A model generated the notes under the pieces. It searched no databases. It had not been told where the DNA came from and was given only the letters and a program-made list of their open reading frames with translations. This document shows, piece by piece, positions 7,196 through 15,557 of a DNA stretch of 42,188 bases. Position 1 is the first letter of the stretch, and each line of letters opens with the position of its first letter. The translations under genes and the position numbers were made by a program. Origin of the DNA: Deltaproteobacteria bacterium (GTDB lineage: Bacteria > Desulfobacterota > GWC2-55-46 > DRQE01); assembly GCA_024278765.1 (NCBI GenBank), contig JAJRSM010000075.1, positions 1 through 42,188 on the forward strand. Reading direction: 5' to 3'.

Positions 7196-7531
7196 TTACC
7201 CCATCTGCCCGGTTAACTGTCGTCCGCCGATTATATGCATATGAAGGTGGAAGACGGTCTGGCCGCCTTCCGTATTTGTGTTGATGACGAGCCTGAAGCC
7301 CGACTCGTCAACCTTGTATTTCTTTGTTAGTTCTCTTACCGCAGCCAGTGCTTCTGTCATAAAGAGGTCGTCCTCGCAGTCGATGATAGTGTCGTAGTGC
7401 TTCTTCGGGATGACGAGCAGGTGGGTCGGGGCCTGTGCATTGATGTCTTCAATGACGATGAGGCGTTCGGAGGCGTAAACCCTGGTAGATGGAATATCCC
7501 CAGCTACTATTTTACAGAATATGCAGTCCAT
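7196..7531 (-). CDS. HIT family protein (HinT-like nucleoside phosphoramidase)
   Basis: At 111 residues this has the usual HinT length. The N-terminus MDCIFCKIVAGDIPS carries the CxxC typical of this group, and the histidine triad is HLHMHIIGG near the C-terminus, where the middle His attacks the phosphate of AMP-amides. HIT genes often accompany hisIE in deltaproteobacteria, and here it lies downstream of hisIE on the same strand, separated by 286 bp of repeats. Confidence 0.9.
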   Translation of the reverse strand: MDCIFCKIVAGDIPSTRVYASERLIVIEDINAQAPTHLLVIPKKHYDTIIDCEDDLFMTEALAAVRELTKKYKVDESGFRLVINTNTEGGQTVFHLHMHIIGGRQLTGQMG

Positions 7532-7572
7532 TTGTTAACTCCTGTCGCTTGGGGCGGATTTGTGTTGATTAT

Positions 7573-7639
7573 GTAGGGCAAGGCTTTAGCCTTGCGGTAT
7601 TTATAATATAAAAGACGCAACCCTAAAGGGTTGCCCTAC
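7573..7639. repeat. BIME-like pair of inverted REP units with GTAG heads
   Basis: Unit 1 (7573-7595) is GTAGG plus the hairpin GCAAGGC-TTTA-GCCTTGC. Unit 2 is its inverted relative (7617-7639), which read on the minus strand is GTAGG plus GCAACCC-TTTA-GGGTTGC. The head and loop are identical while three stem base pairs have changed on both sides. A 21-nt AT-rich spacer separates them. This is the classic layout of REP pairs moved by RAYT enzymes. Confidence 0.75.
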
Positions 7640-7646
7640 GTTCTTT

Positions 7647-7740
7647 GAGATTGCTTCGTTACTACGCTCCTCGCAATGACAAGTAAATATATCAGAGCGT
7701 CATTGCGAGCCACCTGCGGTGGGGCATCACCTGCGGTGTG
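7647..7740. repeat. GTCATTGCGAG-type inverted repeat carrying two CACCTGCGGTG words
   Basis: TCGCAATGAC (7671-7680) and GTCATTGCGA (7699-7708) are inverted copies, belonging to a long dispersed repeat of the GTCATTGCGAGGAGC type seen in many bacterial genomes. Right after the second arm come two copies of CACCTGCGGTG (7711-7721 and 7728-7738). The rest of the 286-bp gap 7532-7817 shows nothing else recognisable. Confidence 0.6.
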
Positions 7741-7817
7741 GCAAAGTCCAGCTGGAAGTATTGTGGCGTGCGTAATAAAAGACGCAGTACTCGGCCCTCG
7801 TTTTATTTTTTTAGAGG

Positions 7818-8492
7818 CTACTTTTTTGTTCTTGATTCCTTCTCTTCTATTCCTGATCTGCCAAAGCGCCGCGCAAGTTCAGTGAAGACATCGCCTAGAT
7901 CTATATCTTTATGGCCGAGCATAACGAGCGTGTGAAACCAGAGGTCGCAGAGCTCGTATACTATCTCTTTATTATCTTTTTCTATGGCAGCCTCTATTAG
8001 CTCTGCGCTCTCTTCAGCAATCTTCTCTGCTATCTTCTCCGTACCCTTGGCAAAGAGCGAGGCCACATATGAACGGTCGTCCTCTGTCTGGCCTTTTCTC
8101 TCCAAGATGACCTGATATAGCGAGGTTATCACCTCGGCACTTGCTGGTTTTGTAGCGACGTTATCTTTAAAGTTCTTTATCTCTCTGTAGAAGCAGCTAC
8201 GCTGGCCGGTGTGGCAGGCGACTCCGGTCTGGTGGATCTTCAGGAGCAGCGTATCGCAGTCGCAGTCGTATTTTATCGAGTGTACTTCTTGCAGGTTGCC
8301 AGAGCTCTCGCCCTTTAGCCATAGCTCTTGGCGAGACCGGCTGAAATAATATGCCTTGCCGGTCGCTAGCGTCTTTTCAAGCGACTCTTTATTCATATAG
8401 GCGAGCATAAGGACCTCGCCGGTTGCCTCTTCCTGCGCAATCGCTGGGACCAGCCCCTTTTCGTCGAATTTGATAGAATCTATATTTATCAC
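7818..8492 (-). CDS. hisIE: Bifunctional phosphoribosyl-AMP cyclohydrolase / phosphoribosyl-ATP pyrophosphatase
   Basis: This enzyme performs steps 2 and 3 of histidine synthesis. The HisI domain is residues 1 to about 112, with metal ligands in [10 protein letters not shown] and the later [10 protein letters not shown]. The HisE domain is about 125-224, with [14 protein letters not shown] and [12 protein letters not shown] as the helical pyrophosphatase motif. I chose the GTG at 8492: AGTAAGGA lies 2-8 bp upstream and the family starts close to this point ([17 protein letters not shown]). An upstream ATG at 8555 would give a non-homologous extension that comes from the duplicated segment described at 8521-8580. 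It is separated from the main his run by the dehydrogenase genes. Confidence 0.93.
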   Translation of the reverse strand: MINIDSIKFDEKGLVPAIAQEEATGEVLMLAYMNKESLEKTLATGKAYYFSRSRQELWLKGESSGNLQEVHSIKYDCDCDTLLLKIHQTGVACHTGQRSCFYREIKNFKDNVATKPASAEVITSLYQVILERKGQTEDDRSYVASLFAKGTEKIAEKIAEESAELIEAAIEKDNKEIVYELCDLWFHTLVMLGHKDIDLGDVFTELARRFGRSGIEEKESRTKK

Positions 8493-8520
8493 AGTCCTTA
8501 CTTTTCCGTGTTGAGTTGCT

Positions 8521-8580
8521 TTATGGTTGTTTATCTGGGACCAGCCCCTGCTCATAGAATTTGATCAAGTTGATATCCAT
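8521..8580 (-). CDS. 19-codon ORF copying the start of hisI (leader peptide or duplication relic)
   Basis: From the ATG at 8580 the frame reads [19 protein letters not shown] and stops with TAA. Compare the HisI start, [17 protein letters not shown]: nine of 13 residues from the second I to P match, and 14 bases (GGGGCTGGTCCCAG) are identical. It sits 28 bp upstream of the hisIE GTG. It has no strong ribosome site. It could be a relic of a tandem duplication or a short translated leader. Confidence 0.45.
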   Translation of the reverse strand: MDINLIKFYEQGLVPDKQP

Positions 8581-8615
8581 TAAGGCAGGGTATAATAACG
8601 CCTGCGCCTTGTCAA
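8570..8615. promoter_or_regulatory. Divergent promoter region between hisIE and pdhA
   Basis: On the plus strand TATAAT (8591-8596) is preceded by TTGATA (8570-8575) with a 15-bp spacer, pointing to pdhA 100 bp away. On the minus strand TTGACA (8615-8610) points to hisIE, but its TTATAC-like -10 is too close (14 bp). Both are suboptimal, so exact promoters are uncertain. Confidence 0.35.
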
Positions 8616-8695
8616 TAGAAGTGGTTTTCTTGATTATAAAATCGCTTCTTGCCACACTTGACCTTTCCGTAATTGACTGCTAAACTTATTATCGT

Positions 8696-9766
8696 ATGCC
8701 ATATAAGACTATAAAAACCATCAATGTACGCCACTTACAGATCCTGGATGAGTCGGGCCATGCCGCCGACCCTGCCGAGGCATCGGCCTTTAGTGATGAT
8801 CAGCTAAAGGCATTCTTTAAAGCTCTATTACAACTTAGAATATATAACGATCTGGCCTTGAGCTTGCAACGAGAGGGCCGCATTGGTACTTATCCGTCGT
8901 ATTACGGGCAGGAGGCCGCGCAGGCCGGATCTGCGCTGGCCATGGAGAAGGCCGACTGGCTCTTCCCGACATTCAGGGAGACCGGCGTATATCTATTGAT
9001 GGGGCTGCCAGCGACGAATTTGTTCCGGTACTGGCTCGGTGATGAGCGAGGGATGAAGATACCGGAAGGTATAAATGTTATGCCCATGAGCGTACCTGTT
9101 GGCTCGCATATTCCGCACGCGACAGGGGCTGCTATGGCGATGAAGTACAAAAAGCGTAAAGAAGCAGCTGTCGCTTACTTTGGCGACGGCGCGTCGTCGC
9201 GCGGAGATTTTCACGAGGCATTAAATATGGCAGGGGTCTATAAGGCTCCGGCTGTCTTTATATGTATGAATAACCAGTGGGCGATCTCTTTGCCAAGGTC
9301 GGCGCAGTGCGCCGGAGATACTATCGCGCAGCGGGCTTTTTCGTACGGCTTTGAGGGCTTGCAGGTAGACGGTAATGATATGCTTGCCGTCTATAAGGCG
9401 ACAAAGGACGCCCTTGATAAAGCTAAAAGCGGAGGAGGCCCGACCCTAATCGAATGCATTACCTATAGGCTCGGTAATCATACGACCGCTGATGATGCAA
9501 AGAGATATCGCAGTGAGGCAGAGCTTGCAAAGTGGATGGGCCGTGAACCTCTAAAGAGATTTCGGGCTTATATGAAAGACCGCGGTATCTGGAATGAAGA
9601 CTATGAAAAGGAGGTCTCAGCCGGAATCCGCGCTGATATCGATAAGGCGATCAAAGAGGCCGAAGCGACCGCCCCACCTGAACTAAAAGAAATTATACTT
9701 AATACCAATGCCGAGCAGACAGCTAGGCAGGTTCGTGAGCTTGAGGAGAACGGATGGCTGAAGTAG
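8696..9766 (+). CDS. pdhA: Pyruvate dehydrogenase E1 component, alpha subunit
   Basis: This 356-residue protein has the TPP-binding motif GDGASSRGDFHEALNMAG...MNN in the middle (about residues 162-194) and the alpha-subunit signature QEAAQAGSALAM near residue 73. With E1 beta it decarboxylates a 2-oxo acid and passes the acyl group to lipoyl-E2. The phosphorylatable-loop region (LGNHTTADDAKRYRS) and the E2 partner favour pyruvate over branched-chain acids, but this is not certain. The ribosome site before the ATG is weak. It overlaps the beta gene by 13 bp. Confidence 0.88.
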   Translation: MPYKTIKTINVRHLQILDESGHAADPAEASAFSDDQLKAFFKALLQLRIYNDLALSLQREGRIGTYPSYYGQEAAQAGSALAMEKADWLFPTFRETGVYLLMGLPATNLFRYWLGDERGMKIPEGINVMPMSVPVGSHIPHATGAAMAMKYKKRKEAAVAYFGDGASSRGDFHEALNMAGVYKAPAVFICMNNQWAISLPRSAQCAGDTIAQRAFSYGFEGLQVDGNDMLAVYKATKDALDKAKSGGGPTLIECITYRLGNHTTADDAKRYRSEAELAKWMGREPLKRFRAYMKDRGIWNEDYEKEVSAGIRADIDKAIKEAEATAPPELKEIILNTNAEQTARQVRELEENGWLK

Positions 9767-10755
9767 ACTCTAAAAAGGCTGTGACCAGTCCTCGACTGAA
9801 GGTCACGATGGTCAAGGCCCTTAATATGGCTTTGGACGAACAGCTAGCGGCAGACGAAGACGTCTTGCTGATGGGCGAAGACGTTGGTCTAGACGGCGGT
9901 GTCTTCAGGGTTAGCGACGGTTTGCTGGCAAAGTACGGTAAAGAAAGGATCATCGATACGCCGCTTGCTGAGCTCGGCATCCTGGGTGCGGCCTTTGGTA
10001 TGAGCGTTTACGGCTTAAAGCCAATCGTCGAGATCCAGTTTATGGCCTTTATCTATGAGGCCATTGAACAGGTCTTTTCGCATATCACCCGAACCCGATC
10101 ACGTTCGCGTGGTCGTTTTACATGTAATATGGTCATCAGAACTCCGTACGGCCTTGGCATAAAAGGCCCGGAGCTTCACTCGGACTCTACCGAGGCGATA
10201 TTCTGTCATATGCCGGGGCTTAAGGTCGTAGTGCCGTCTAGCCCTTATAATGCAAAGGGGCTTCTGGCCGCTGCTGTTGCTGACCCTGACCCGGTCCTTT
10301 TTGTGGAGCCTGCGAGGTTATACCGTGGTCTTAAGGCGCATGTCCCGGAAGAACCCTATACTGTGCCTTTGAGCAAGGCCGAGATAATTCAAGAGGGTAG
10401 CGAACTGACCGTTATTGCATGGGGCTCGATGCTTCATAAGGCTTTGGAGGCGACCGAAGGTTACGGTGCTGAGGTAATTGATCTGCTTACGCTAAAGCCG
10501 TTTGACGAAGATACCATCCTTAATTCTGTTAAAAAGACAGGTCGCGTCGTTATCGTACATGAGGCAACTGGTTTTTGCGGCCTTGGTGCGGAGATCTCGG
10601 CCTTTATCGGAGAGCATTCAATTCTGCATCTAAAGGCTCCGGTCTTGAGATGCACAGGCCCTGATGCCGTCGTACCTATGGCCCTTCTTGAGAAATACTA
10701 TATGCCCTCGGTCGAGAGGATCGCAAGGACCTATAAGAAGGTAATGGAATTTTAG
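9754..10755 (+). CDS. pdhB: Pyruvate dehydrogenase E1 component, beta subunit
   Basis: This 333-residue protein has the transketolase-like fold. It starts with MVKALNMALDEQLAADEDVLLMGEDVG, carries DTPLAELGILGAAFGMSVYGLKPIVEIQF, the family core where a Glu activates TPP, and ends with the C-terminal domain VIVHEATGFCGLGAEI. It is encoded so as to overlap the alpha gene by 13 bp, with GAGGAG inside pdhA as ribosome site, so the subunits are made in step. Confidence 0.9.
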   Translation: MAEVDSKKAVTSPRLKVTMVKALNMALDEQLAADEDVLLMGEDVGLDGGVFRVSDGLLAKYGKERIIDTPLAELGILGAAFGMSVYGLKPIVEIQFMAFIYEAIEQVFSHITRTRSRSRGRFTCNMVIRTPYGLGIKGPELHSDSTEAIFCHMPGLKVVVPSSPYNAKGLLAAAVADPDPVLFVEPARLYRGLKAHVPEEPYTVPLSKAEIIQEGSELTVIAWGSMLHKALEATEGYGAEVIDLLTLKPFDEDTILNSVKKTGRVVIVHEATGFCGLGAEISAFIGEHSILHLKAPVLRCTGPDAVVPMALLEKYYMPSVERIARTYKKVMEF

Positions 10756-10888
10756 GTCAGTCCGTTGCTTTATCTGTCATCTTTAAGATCTAAACGACAA
10801 GCTATTTTTTTATGCTCGTAACAATAGGGCACTTAGCTCTTAACTTTATTTAATACCCCTTAAAATTTAAACATGCAGGAGATAATCC

Positions 10889-12130
10889 ATGGCCTTTGAG
10901 TTTAAGCTTCCTGATCTAGGCGAAGGCATAGCCGAGGGTGAGATCGTCAAGTGGCACGTTAAAGAAGGTGACTCGGTAGAGGAACATCAGGTTATTGTCG
11001 ATGTCGAGACTGATAAGGCCATCGTAGAAGTCCCTACGCCAAAGACAGGGACGGTACTAAAGCTTAATTGCTCTGTGGGTGAGATTGTAGATGTCGGTTC
11101 GACTTTGATAACGATTGAGCTTGGTGCGGCCGGTGATGCTGCTGAAAAACCAGAAGTTGCAGAGCTAGGTGAATCTTCAAAGGCCGAGACAGCCCCTGCC
11201 AAGGCTGATGTTAATGACGACGACGAAGAGGCCGCCTCTGTTGTCGGCTCGCTGCCGACGACCGAAGAGTTTTTGGCTACCCCTATGGTACGTGCCCTTG
11301 CGAAGAAGCTTGGCGTGGATCTGGGGCGAGTTGACGCGACAGGGCCGGGAGGGCGCATTACAGAGAAGGATGTACGCAGTGCCGCCGAGGGTAGAGATGA
11401 GGCGGCAGTAAGTGCTGATAAGTATGGCCCGGTAGAGCGGATTCAGATACGTGGTGTGCGCCGAGCTATCGCGCGTAACCTGATAGCCGCGACAAAGAAC
11501 ACGGCAGTCGTAACCGGCATGGACGAGGCCGATATGACGCGCCTCTGGGACCTGCGCAAACGTGAGAAAGACGTTGCAAAGGAGCGTGGCGTCCATCTGA
11601 CCTTTATGCCGTTCTTTATTAAGGCAGCGCAGCATGCCCTGCGTGATCATCCGCACCTGAACGCCAGCGTTGATGAAGATTGCATAGAGATAATAGTTAA
11701 AAAATATTATAATATCGGCATAGCCGTCGATACGCCCGATGGCCTGATGGTCTCGGTCGTTAAAGATGTAGATAAAAAGACGATTCTTGATCTTGCGCTG
11801 GAGGTTCAGGAGCTAGGCACCAAGGCCCGTGAACGTAAGATAAAACTGGAAGAGCTAAAAGGCAGTTCTTTTACCATTACAAATTACGGAAGCTTTGGCG
11901 GCGTTTATGCCACGCCGATAATTAATCATCCTGATGTCGCGATACTAGGTACCGGCAAGATCAAACTGAAGCCATGGGTCGTTGACGGCGAGGTCGTACC
12001 CAGACGCATTCTGCCGATCTCTTTTACCTTTGACCATAGGGTTGTTGACGGGCGTGAGGCCGCGAGCTTTATGAGCAGGTTTATTCGCTATGTTGAAGAC
12101 CCGGGGCTTTTATTTGTTGAGAGTTCGTAG
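10889..12130 (+). CDS. pdhC: Dihydrolipoamide acyltransferase, E2 component
   Basis: The protein (413 residues) has one N-terminal lipoyl domain with the modified lysine K43 in VETDKAIVEV, an acidic Ala/Glu-rich linker (about 80-125), and a peripheral-subunit-binding domain (about 130-170, ATPMVRALAKKLGVDLGRVDATGPGGRITEKDV). The catalytic domain ends with FDHRVVDGREAASF (H383 and Asp), the acyltransferase active site. A clean ribosome site AGGAGA lies 7 bp upstream of the ATG. A 133-bp gap separates it from pdhB. No E3 (lipoamide dehydrogenase) gene follows. Confidence 0.92.
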   Translation: MAFEFKLPDLGEGIAEGEIVKWHVKEGDSVEEHQVIVDVETDKAIVEVPTPKTGTVLKLNCSVGEIVDVGSTLITIELGAAGDAAEKPEVAELGESSKAETAPAKADVNDDDEEAASVVGSLPTTEEFLATPMVRALAKKLGVDLGRVDATGPGGRITEKDVRSAAEGRDEAAVSADKYGPVERIQIRGVRRAIARNLIAATKNTAVVTGMDEADMTRLWDLRKREKDVAKERGVHLTFMPFFIKAAQHALRDHPHLNASVDEDCIEIIVKKYYNIGIAVDTPDGLMVSVVKDVDKKTILDLALEVQELGTKARERKIKLEELKGSSFTITNYGSFGGVYATPIINHPDVAILGTGKIKLKPWVVDGEVVPRRILPISFTFDHRVVDGREAASFMSRFIRYVEDPGLLFVESS

Positions 12131-12155
12131 TGGGAAGTCTTCCTGAAAAAACTGG

Positions 12156-12659
12156 CTAGAAGCAGCAGTCGTTGTATTTGATGCGCTTTTTCTTTTTACT
12201 GAAGAGCTCTTTATGGCTTATCAGATACCAGATTACCAGCAGGTTAAATACTAGTACCCCTATCTTTAGAGGCGTTATGCCGCCAAGCATCATTAGATAT
12301 ATTTCAAATGGTATAAATGAAGCGGTAGATATGACCGAGCACCACTCGCCCCAGCTTCTGCGCATTAGCAGGCCATATCCTTCAGTATAAGATAATATAG
12401 TTGAAGAGAAGAGAAATAGTGAGACTACGATTATTGTCGTATTGCCAAGTTGACTTGCCCGCTCGACAAGATATTGGACGTATGAGTTGGATAGGCTGAG
12501 TCCTACAAACTCAAATATCTTTATTACAAGACCGTCTATATCTTTATCCAGGAACTTAAGTATCCAGAAGCCCAAGACGAGCTCGAGCGTGCCTGCGCAG
12601 AAGCGGTGTGTGATGATGCACTTTAAAAATAGCGGTCTTTTCTTTACTGGAGTTGGCAT
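12156..12659 (-). CDS. DUF2127 family membrane protein
   Basis: This 167-residue protein has about four hydrophobic segments (about 20-37, 74-92, 105-122 and 127-146). The family marks seen are the start [18 protein letters not shown], the middle [20 protein letters not shown] and IPFEIYLMM. Function unknown. It overlaps the hisF 3' end by 16 bp, so it is probably read through from the his genes. Its 3' end is convergent with pdhC, and no strong terminator is seen between them. Confidence 0.8.
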   Translation of the reverse strand: MPTPVKKRPLFLKCIITHRFCAGTLELVLGFWILKFLDKDIDGLVIKIFEFVGLSLSNSYVQYLVERASQLGNTTIIVVSLFLFSSTILSYTEGYGLLMRRSWGEWCSVISTASFIPFEIYLMMLGGITPLKIGVLVFNLLVIWYLISHKELFSKKKKRIKYNDCCF

Positions 12660-13414
12660 GGGCGTATATTTATACCGGCTCCTTTAAGATAAGACTTTGT
12701 CTCGGCTATTGTAAACTCACCGAAGTGGAAGATTGATGCCGCAAGGACCGCGTCTGCATGCGCTTCAGTAAAGGCAAGTTTTAGATGCTCCAGTGTGCCC
12801 GCCCCGCCAGAGGCTATGACAGGGACGGTGACGGAGGTGGATACGGCCTTTGTAAGCCCTAGATCATAGCCGTCTTTTTGTCCGTCCTGATCCATACTGG
12901 TTAGAAGTATCTCGCCTGCACCAAGCTCTGTTACGCGCCGAGCCCATTCTACGGCATCGAGGCCACGGGGTTTTCTGCCGCCGTGAGTATAGACCTCCCA
13001 GCTCGATTCTGTTTTTTGCTTGGCATCGATTGCGACGACTATGCACTGGCTGCCGAACTTAGCGGCGGCCTGCCTGATAAACTCCGGGTTCTCTATGGCA
13101 GAGGTATTTATAGAGACCTTATCGGCCCCTGCGTGTAGCATTGTGCGGATATCATCGAGCGTTCGGATGCCGCCGCCGATTGTCAGAGGCATAAAGACCT
13201 CGGCTGCTGTGCGCTGCGCTATATCGATTATGGTTTTTCTTTTTTCGTGAGATGCTGTGATATCGAGAAAGACGAGCTCGTCTGCGCCTTGCGCGTCGTA
13301 GGCACGTGCGCACTCGACAGGGTCGCCAGCGTCTCTGAGCTCGACAAAGCTTACGCCTTTGACTACGCGTCCGTCTTTGACGTCAAGGCATGGTATGATG
13401 CGTTTGGTAAACAT
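12644..13414 (-). CDS. hisF: Imidazole glycerol phosphate synthase, cyclase subunit
   Basis: The (beta/alpha)8 barrel enzyme starts with [22 protein letters not shown], which includes the catalytic first Asp. The second catalytic Asp is in [15 protein letters not shown]. It uses ammonia from HisH to turn PRFAR into IGP and AICAR. At 256 residues it is normal. The C-terminal GAGINIRP is typical. It is encoded 88 bp after hisA on the minus strand. Confidence 0.96.
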   Translation of the reverse strand: MFTKRIIPCLDVKDGRVVKGVSFVELRDAGDPVECARAYDAQGADELVFLDITASHEKRKTIIDIAQRTAAEVFMPLTIGGGIRTLDDIRTMLHAGADKVSINTSAIENPEFIRQAAAKFGSQCIVVAIDAKQKTESSWEVYTHGGRKPRGLDAVEWARRVTELGAGEILLTSMDQDGQKDGYDLGLTKAVSTSVTVPVIASGGAGTLEHLKLAFTEAHADAVLAASIFHFGEFTIAETKSYLKGAGINIRPCQLQ

Positions 13415-13502
13415 AAAGAAACCCGTCCTGGTTGGTTTAAGATCTTTCAGTAAAGTATCTCTGCGCCGTTGTGAATAACTAAATAGAAGGTAAGCGAATT
13501 TC

Positions 13503-14222
13503 CTAGTTTTTTACTTTTTCTATTGCCTCTTTAAGGTCGATATTGCCGGAATATAGGGCTTTGCCGACTATTACCGAGCCTGCTCCAGTATCCTTCAGGT
13601 CTATTATGTCTTGCAACTTTGATACGCCGCCTGAGGCCACTACATGCATATTAACAGAATCCGCGAGTTTCTTGGTCGCCTCAAAGTTCGGGCCGCCGAG
13701 CATCCCGTCCTTTGAAATGTCGGTATAGATAACGGCAGCGGCACCGGCCTTTTCAAGCACCTTTGCAAGCTCTATTGCATCGGTATCTGTTACCTCGACC
13801 CAGCCCTTAATAGCCACGAAGCCGTCCTTGGCATCGACGCCTACGGCGACTCGGCCCGGGTATTTTGCCGAGAGCTCTGCAATGAACTCCGGGTTTGAAT
13901 GAGCTGCCGTGCCTATGATGATTCTGGCGACGTTTTTGATTGCAAGGTATTTTTCTGCACTTGCGGTATCTCTTATTCCGCCGCCGATCTGGACCGGGAC
14001 GGTAACAGCCTGCGCTATCTTTTTTATCGTATCAAAGTTAACGAGTCGGCCCTCTATTGCAGCGTCGAGGTCAACCAGATGTATGATCTCGGCCCCTGCT
14101 GCCTGCCACCGCTTGGCAACATCGAGCGGGTCTTCCGAGTATACGGTCTCGTCCTCCATCCGTCCTTGTCTCAGGCGCACACATCTGCCGCCCTTAATAT
14201 CTATCGCTGGTATTATTATCAA
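13503..14222 (-). CDS. hisA: ProFAR isomerase (phosphoribosylformimino-AICAR-phosphate isomerase)
   Basis: The barrel starts [20 protein letters not shown] with the catalytic Asp at 8. The second is in [16 protein letters not shown]. The phosphate sites are IGGGIRD and [10 protein letters not shown]. At 239 residues it is the expected length. It is the fourth enzyme of the pathway. The gene starts 12 bp after hisH. Confidence 0.96.
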   Translation of the reverse strand: MIIIPAIDIKGGRCVRLRQGRMEDETVYSEDPLDVAKRWQAAGAEIIHLVDLDAAIEGRLVNFDTIKKIAQAVTVPVQIGGGIRDTASAEKYLAIKNVARIIIGTAAHSNPEFIAELSAKYPGRVAVGVDAKDGFVAIKGWVEVTDTDAIELAKVLEKAGAAAVIYTDISKDGMLGGPNFEATKKLADSVNMHVVASGGVSKLQDIIDLKDTGAGSVIVGKALYSGNIDLKEAIEKVKN

Positions 14223-14234
14223 GAAAAACTCCTT

Positions 14235-14894
14235 TTAATTCATCTCGGTAAAGTTCTTAAGTATATGCAGCCCGACCCTCTGGCTCTTCTCCGGGTGGAA
14301 CTGAGTGGCAACTATATTTTCTACCGCAATAGAGCTGGTAAAGTCAAATCCGTAATTGGTTTTTGTTAGTGTTACCGCGTCGTCAGTGGGTGCGCAGTAA
14401 TAGGTGTGAACAAAATAGAAGAAAGATCCAGCAGGCGTATCGCGCAGGAGAGGGGAATCTTTCTTTATATCAATGCTGTTCCAGCCCATCTGCGGGACCT
14501 TGAGGCGTTCGCCGTTCTGCACCATATCACAGGGGAAACCCTCTACACGTCCCTTGATGATACCGAGGCCTTTGTGTGGCTTGTCTTTCTCAGAGTCTTC
14601 CAGACCCTCTTCAAAAAGTAGCTGCATCCCCAAGCATATCCCCAAAAACGGTTTGCCGCTGGTGCTTATTGCTTTTTTGATGGGACCGATTAAGTTGTAC
14701 TGCTCAAGGTTGTGCATACATTCCTTGAAGGCACCGACGCCGGGCAGGACTATATGTGAGGCATCGGCTATTACGCGAGCGTCTCTGGTAATGACGATCT
14801 CTGCACCGCTGCTGGCCGTGACTTTTTCCAGAGCCTTACTGACGCTCAGGAGGTTGCCCATATCATAGTCTATTATGGCGATCTTTTTTGTCAT
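14235..14894 (-). CDS. hisH: Imidazole glycerol phosphate synthase, glutaminase subunit
   Basis: This class I glutamine amidotransferase has the nucleophile elbow FLGICLGMQLLFE with the catalytic Cys, and the late TQFHPEKSQ with the catalytic His and Glu. IIDYDMGNLLSV and LPGVGAFKECM are the typical start. It delivers ammonia to HisF, which is encoded two genes downstream. At 219 residues it is slightly longer than usual (about 200) because of small insertions. The start is 8 bp after hisB. Confidence 0.95.
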   Translation of the reverse strand: MTKKIAIIDYDMGNLLSVSKALEKVTASSGAEIVITRDARVIADASHIVLPGVGAFKECMHNLEQYNLIGPIKKAISTSGKPFLGICLGMQLLFEEGLEDSEKDKPHKGLGIIKGRVEGFPCDMVQNGERLKVPQMGWNSIDIKKDSPLLRDTPAGSFFYFVHTYYCAPTDDAVTLTKTNYGFDFTSSIAVENIVATQFHPEKSQRVGLHILKNFTEMN

Positions 14895-14901
14895 TGGTAG
14901 A

Positions 14902-15510
14902 TTATAGAGTTCCTTTGGTGGACATAACGCCCTTTACTCTGGGGTCGCGTTCGGTGGCTACGCGCATCGCGCGTCCAAAGGCCTTGAAGATCGCCTCAAT
15001 GGCGTGATGGATCTCTTTACCGTAAGGCAGGTCTATGTGTAGGTCAAGCCCTGCGTTATTTGATATAGCCCGCATGAACTCTTCGGTTAGGCGCTCGTCA
15101 AATTCTTCTTTGCGAGCCTTGCTCTTAAAGAGCGTCTTGGCTACCTTCATCCTAAGATATGGCCGTCCGCTAATATCAAGGACGACCGAGGCCATCGAAT
15201 CTACCATCGGCACGTCGGCTCTGCCGTAGCGCCTGATCCCCGCCTTATCGCCCAGGGCCTTTTTAAAGGCCTCGCCAAGGACAATCGCTGTATCTTCTAT
15301 TGTGTGGTGAAAGTCAATTTCAATGTCGCCCTTGACCTTTAGGCTGAGATCAAAGAGGCCGTGACGGCTAAAGAGTGTTAGCATGTGGTCGAAGAACGGT
15401 ATGCCGGTATCTATCTTGTTTTTGCCAGTACCGTCTATTTTGAGCGAGAGGTTTATATCGGTCTCGGTCGTCTTTCTCTTTATGGTTGCTTTTCTCAGTG
15501 CCTTTGCCAT
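14902..15510 (-). CDS. hisB: Imidazoleglycerol-phosphate dehydratase (monofunctional)
   Basis: The protein starts MAKALRKATIKRKTTETDI and carries the two repeated manganese motifs, FFDHMLTLFSRHG with HHTIEDTAIVLGEA and the later HHAIEAIFKAFGRA. There is no phosphatase domain. I chose the ATG at 15510 because AGGAGA lies 4 bp upstream. An ATG at 15525 would add five residues. It dehydrates IGP to imidazole-acetol phosphate. Confidence 0.95.
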   Translation of the reverse strand: MAKALRKATIKRKTTETDINLSLKIDGTGKNKIDTGIPFFDHMLTLFSRHGLFDLSLKVKGDIEIDFHHTIEDTAIVLGEAFKKALGDKAGIRRYGRADVPMVDSMASVVLDISGRPYLRMKVAKTLFKSKARKEEFDERLTEEFMRAISNNAGLDLHIDLPYGKEIHHAIEAIFKAFGRAMRVATERDPRVKGVMSTKGTL

Positions 15511-15557
15511 AACATCTCCTGTCATTTAAGACTGGCTACGCCTATCTTTATAGTAGT

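Noticed and set aside
8493-8580. Histidine-rich attenuator leader before hisIE
   Set aside because: The short frame has no run of His codons and no terminator hairpin follows it.
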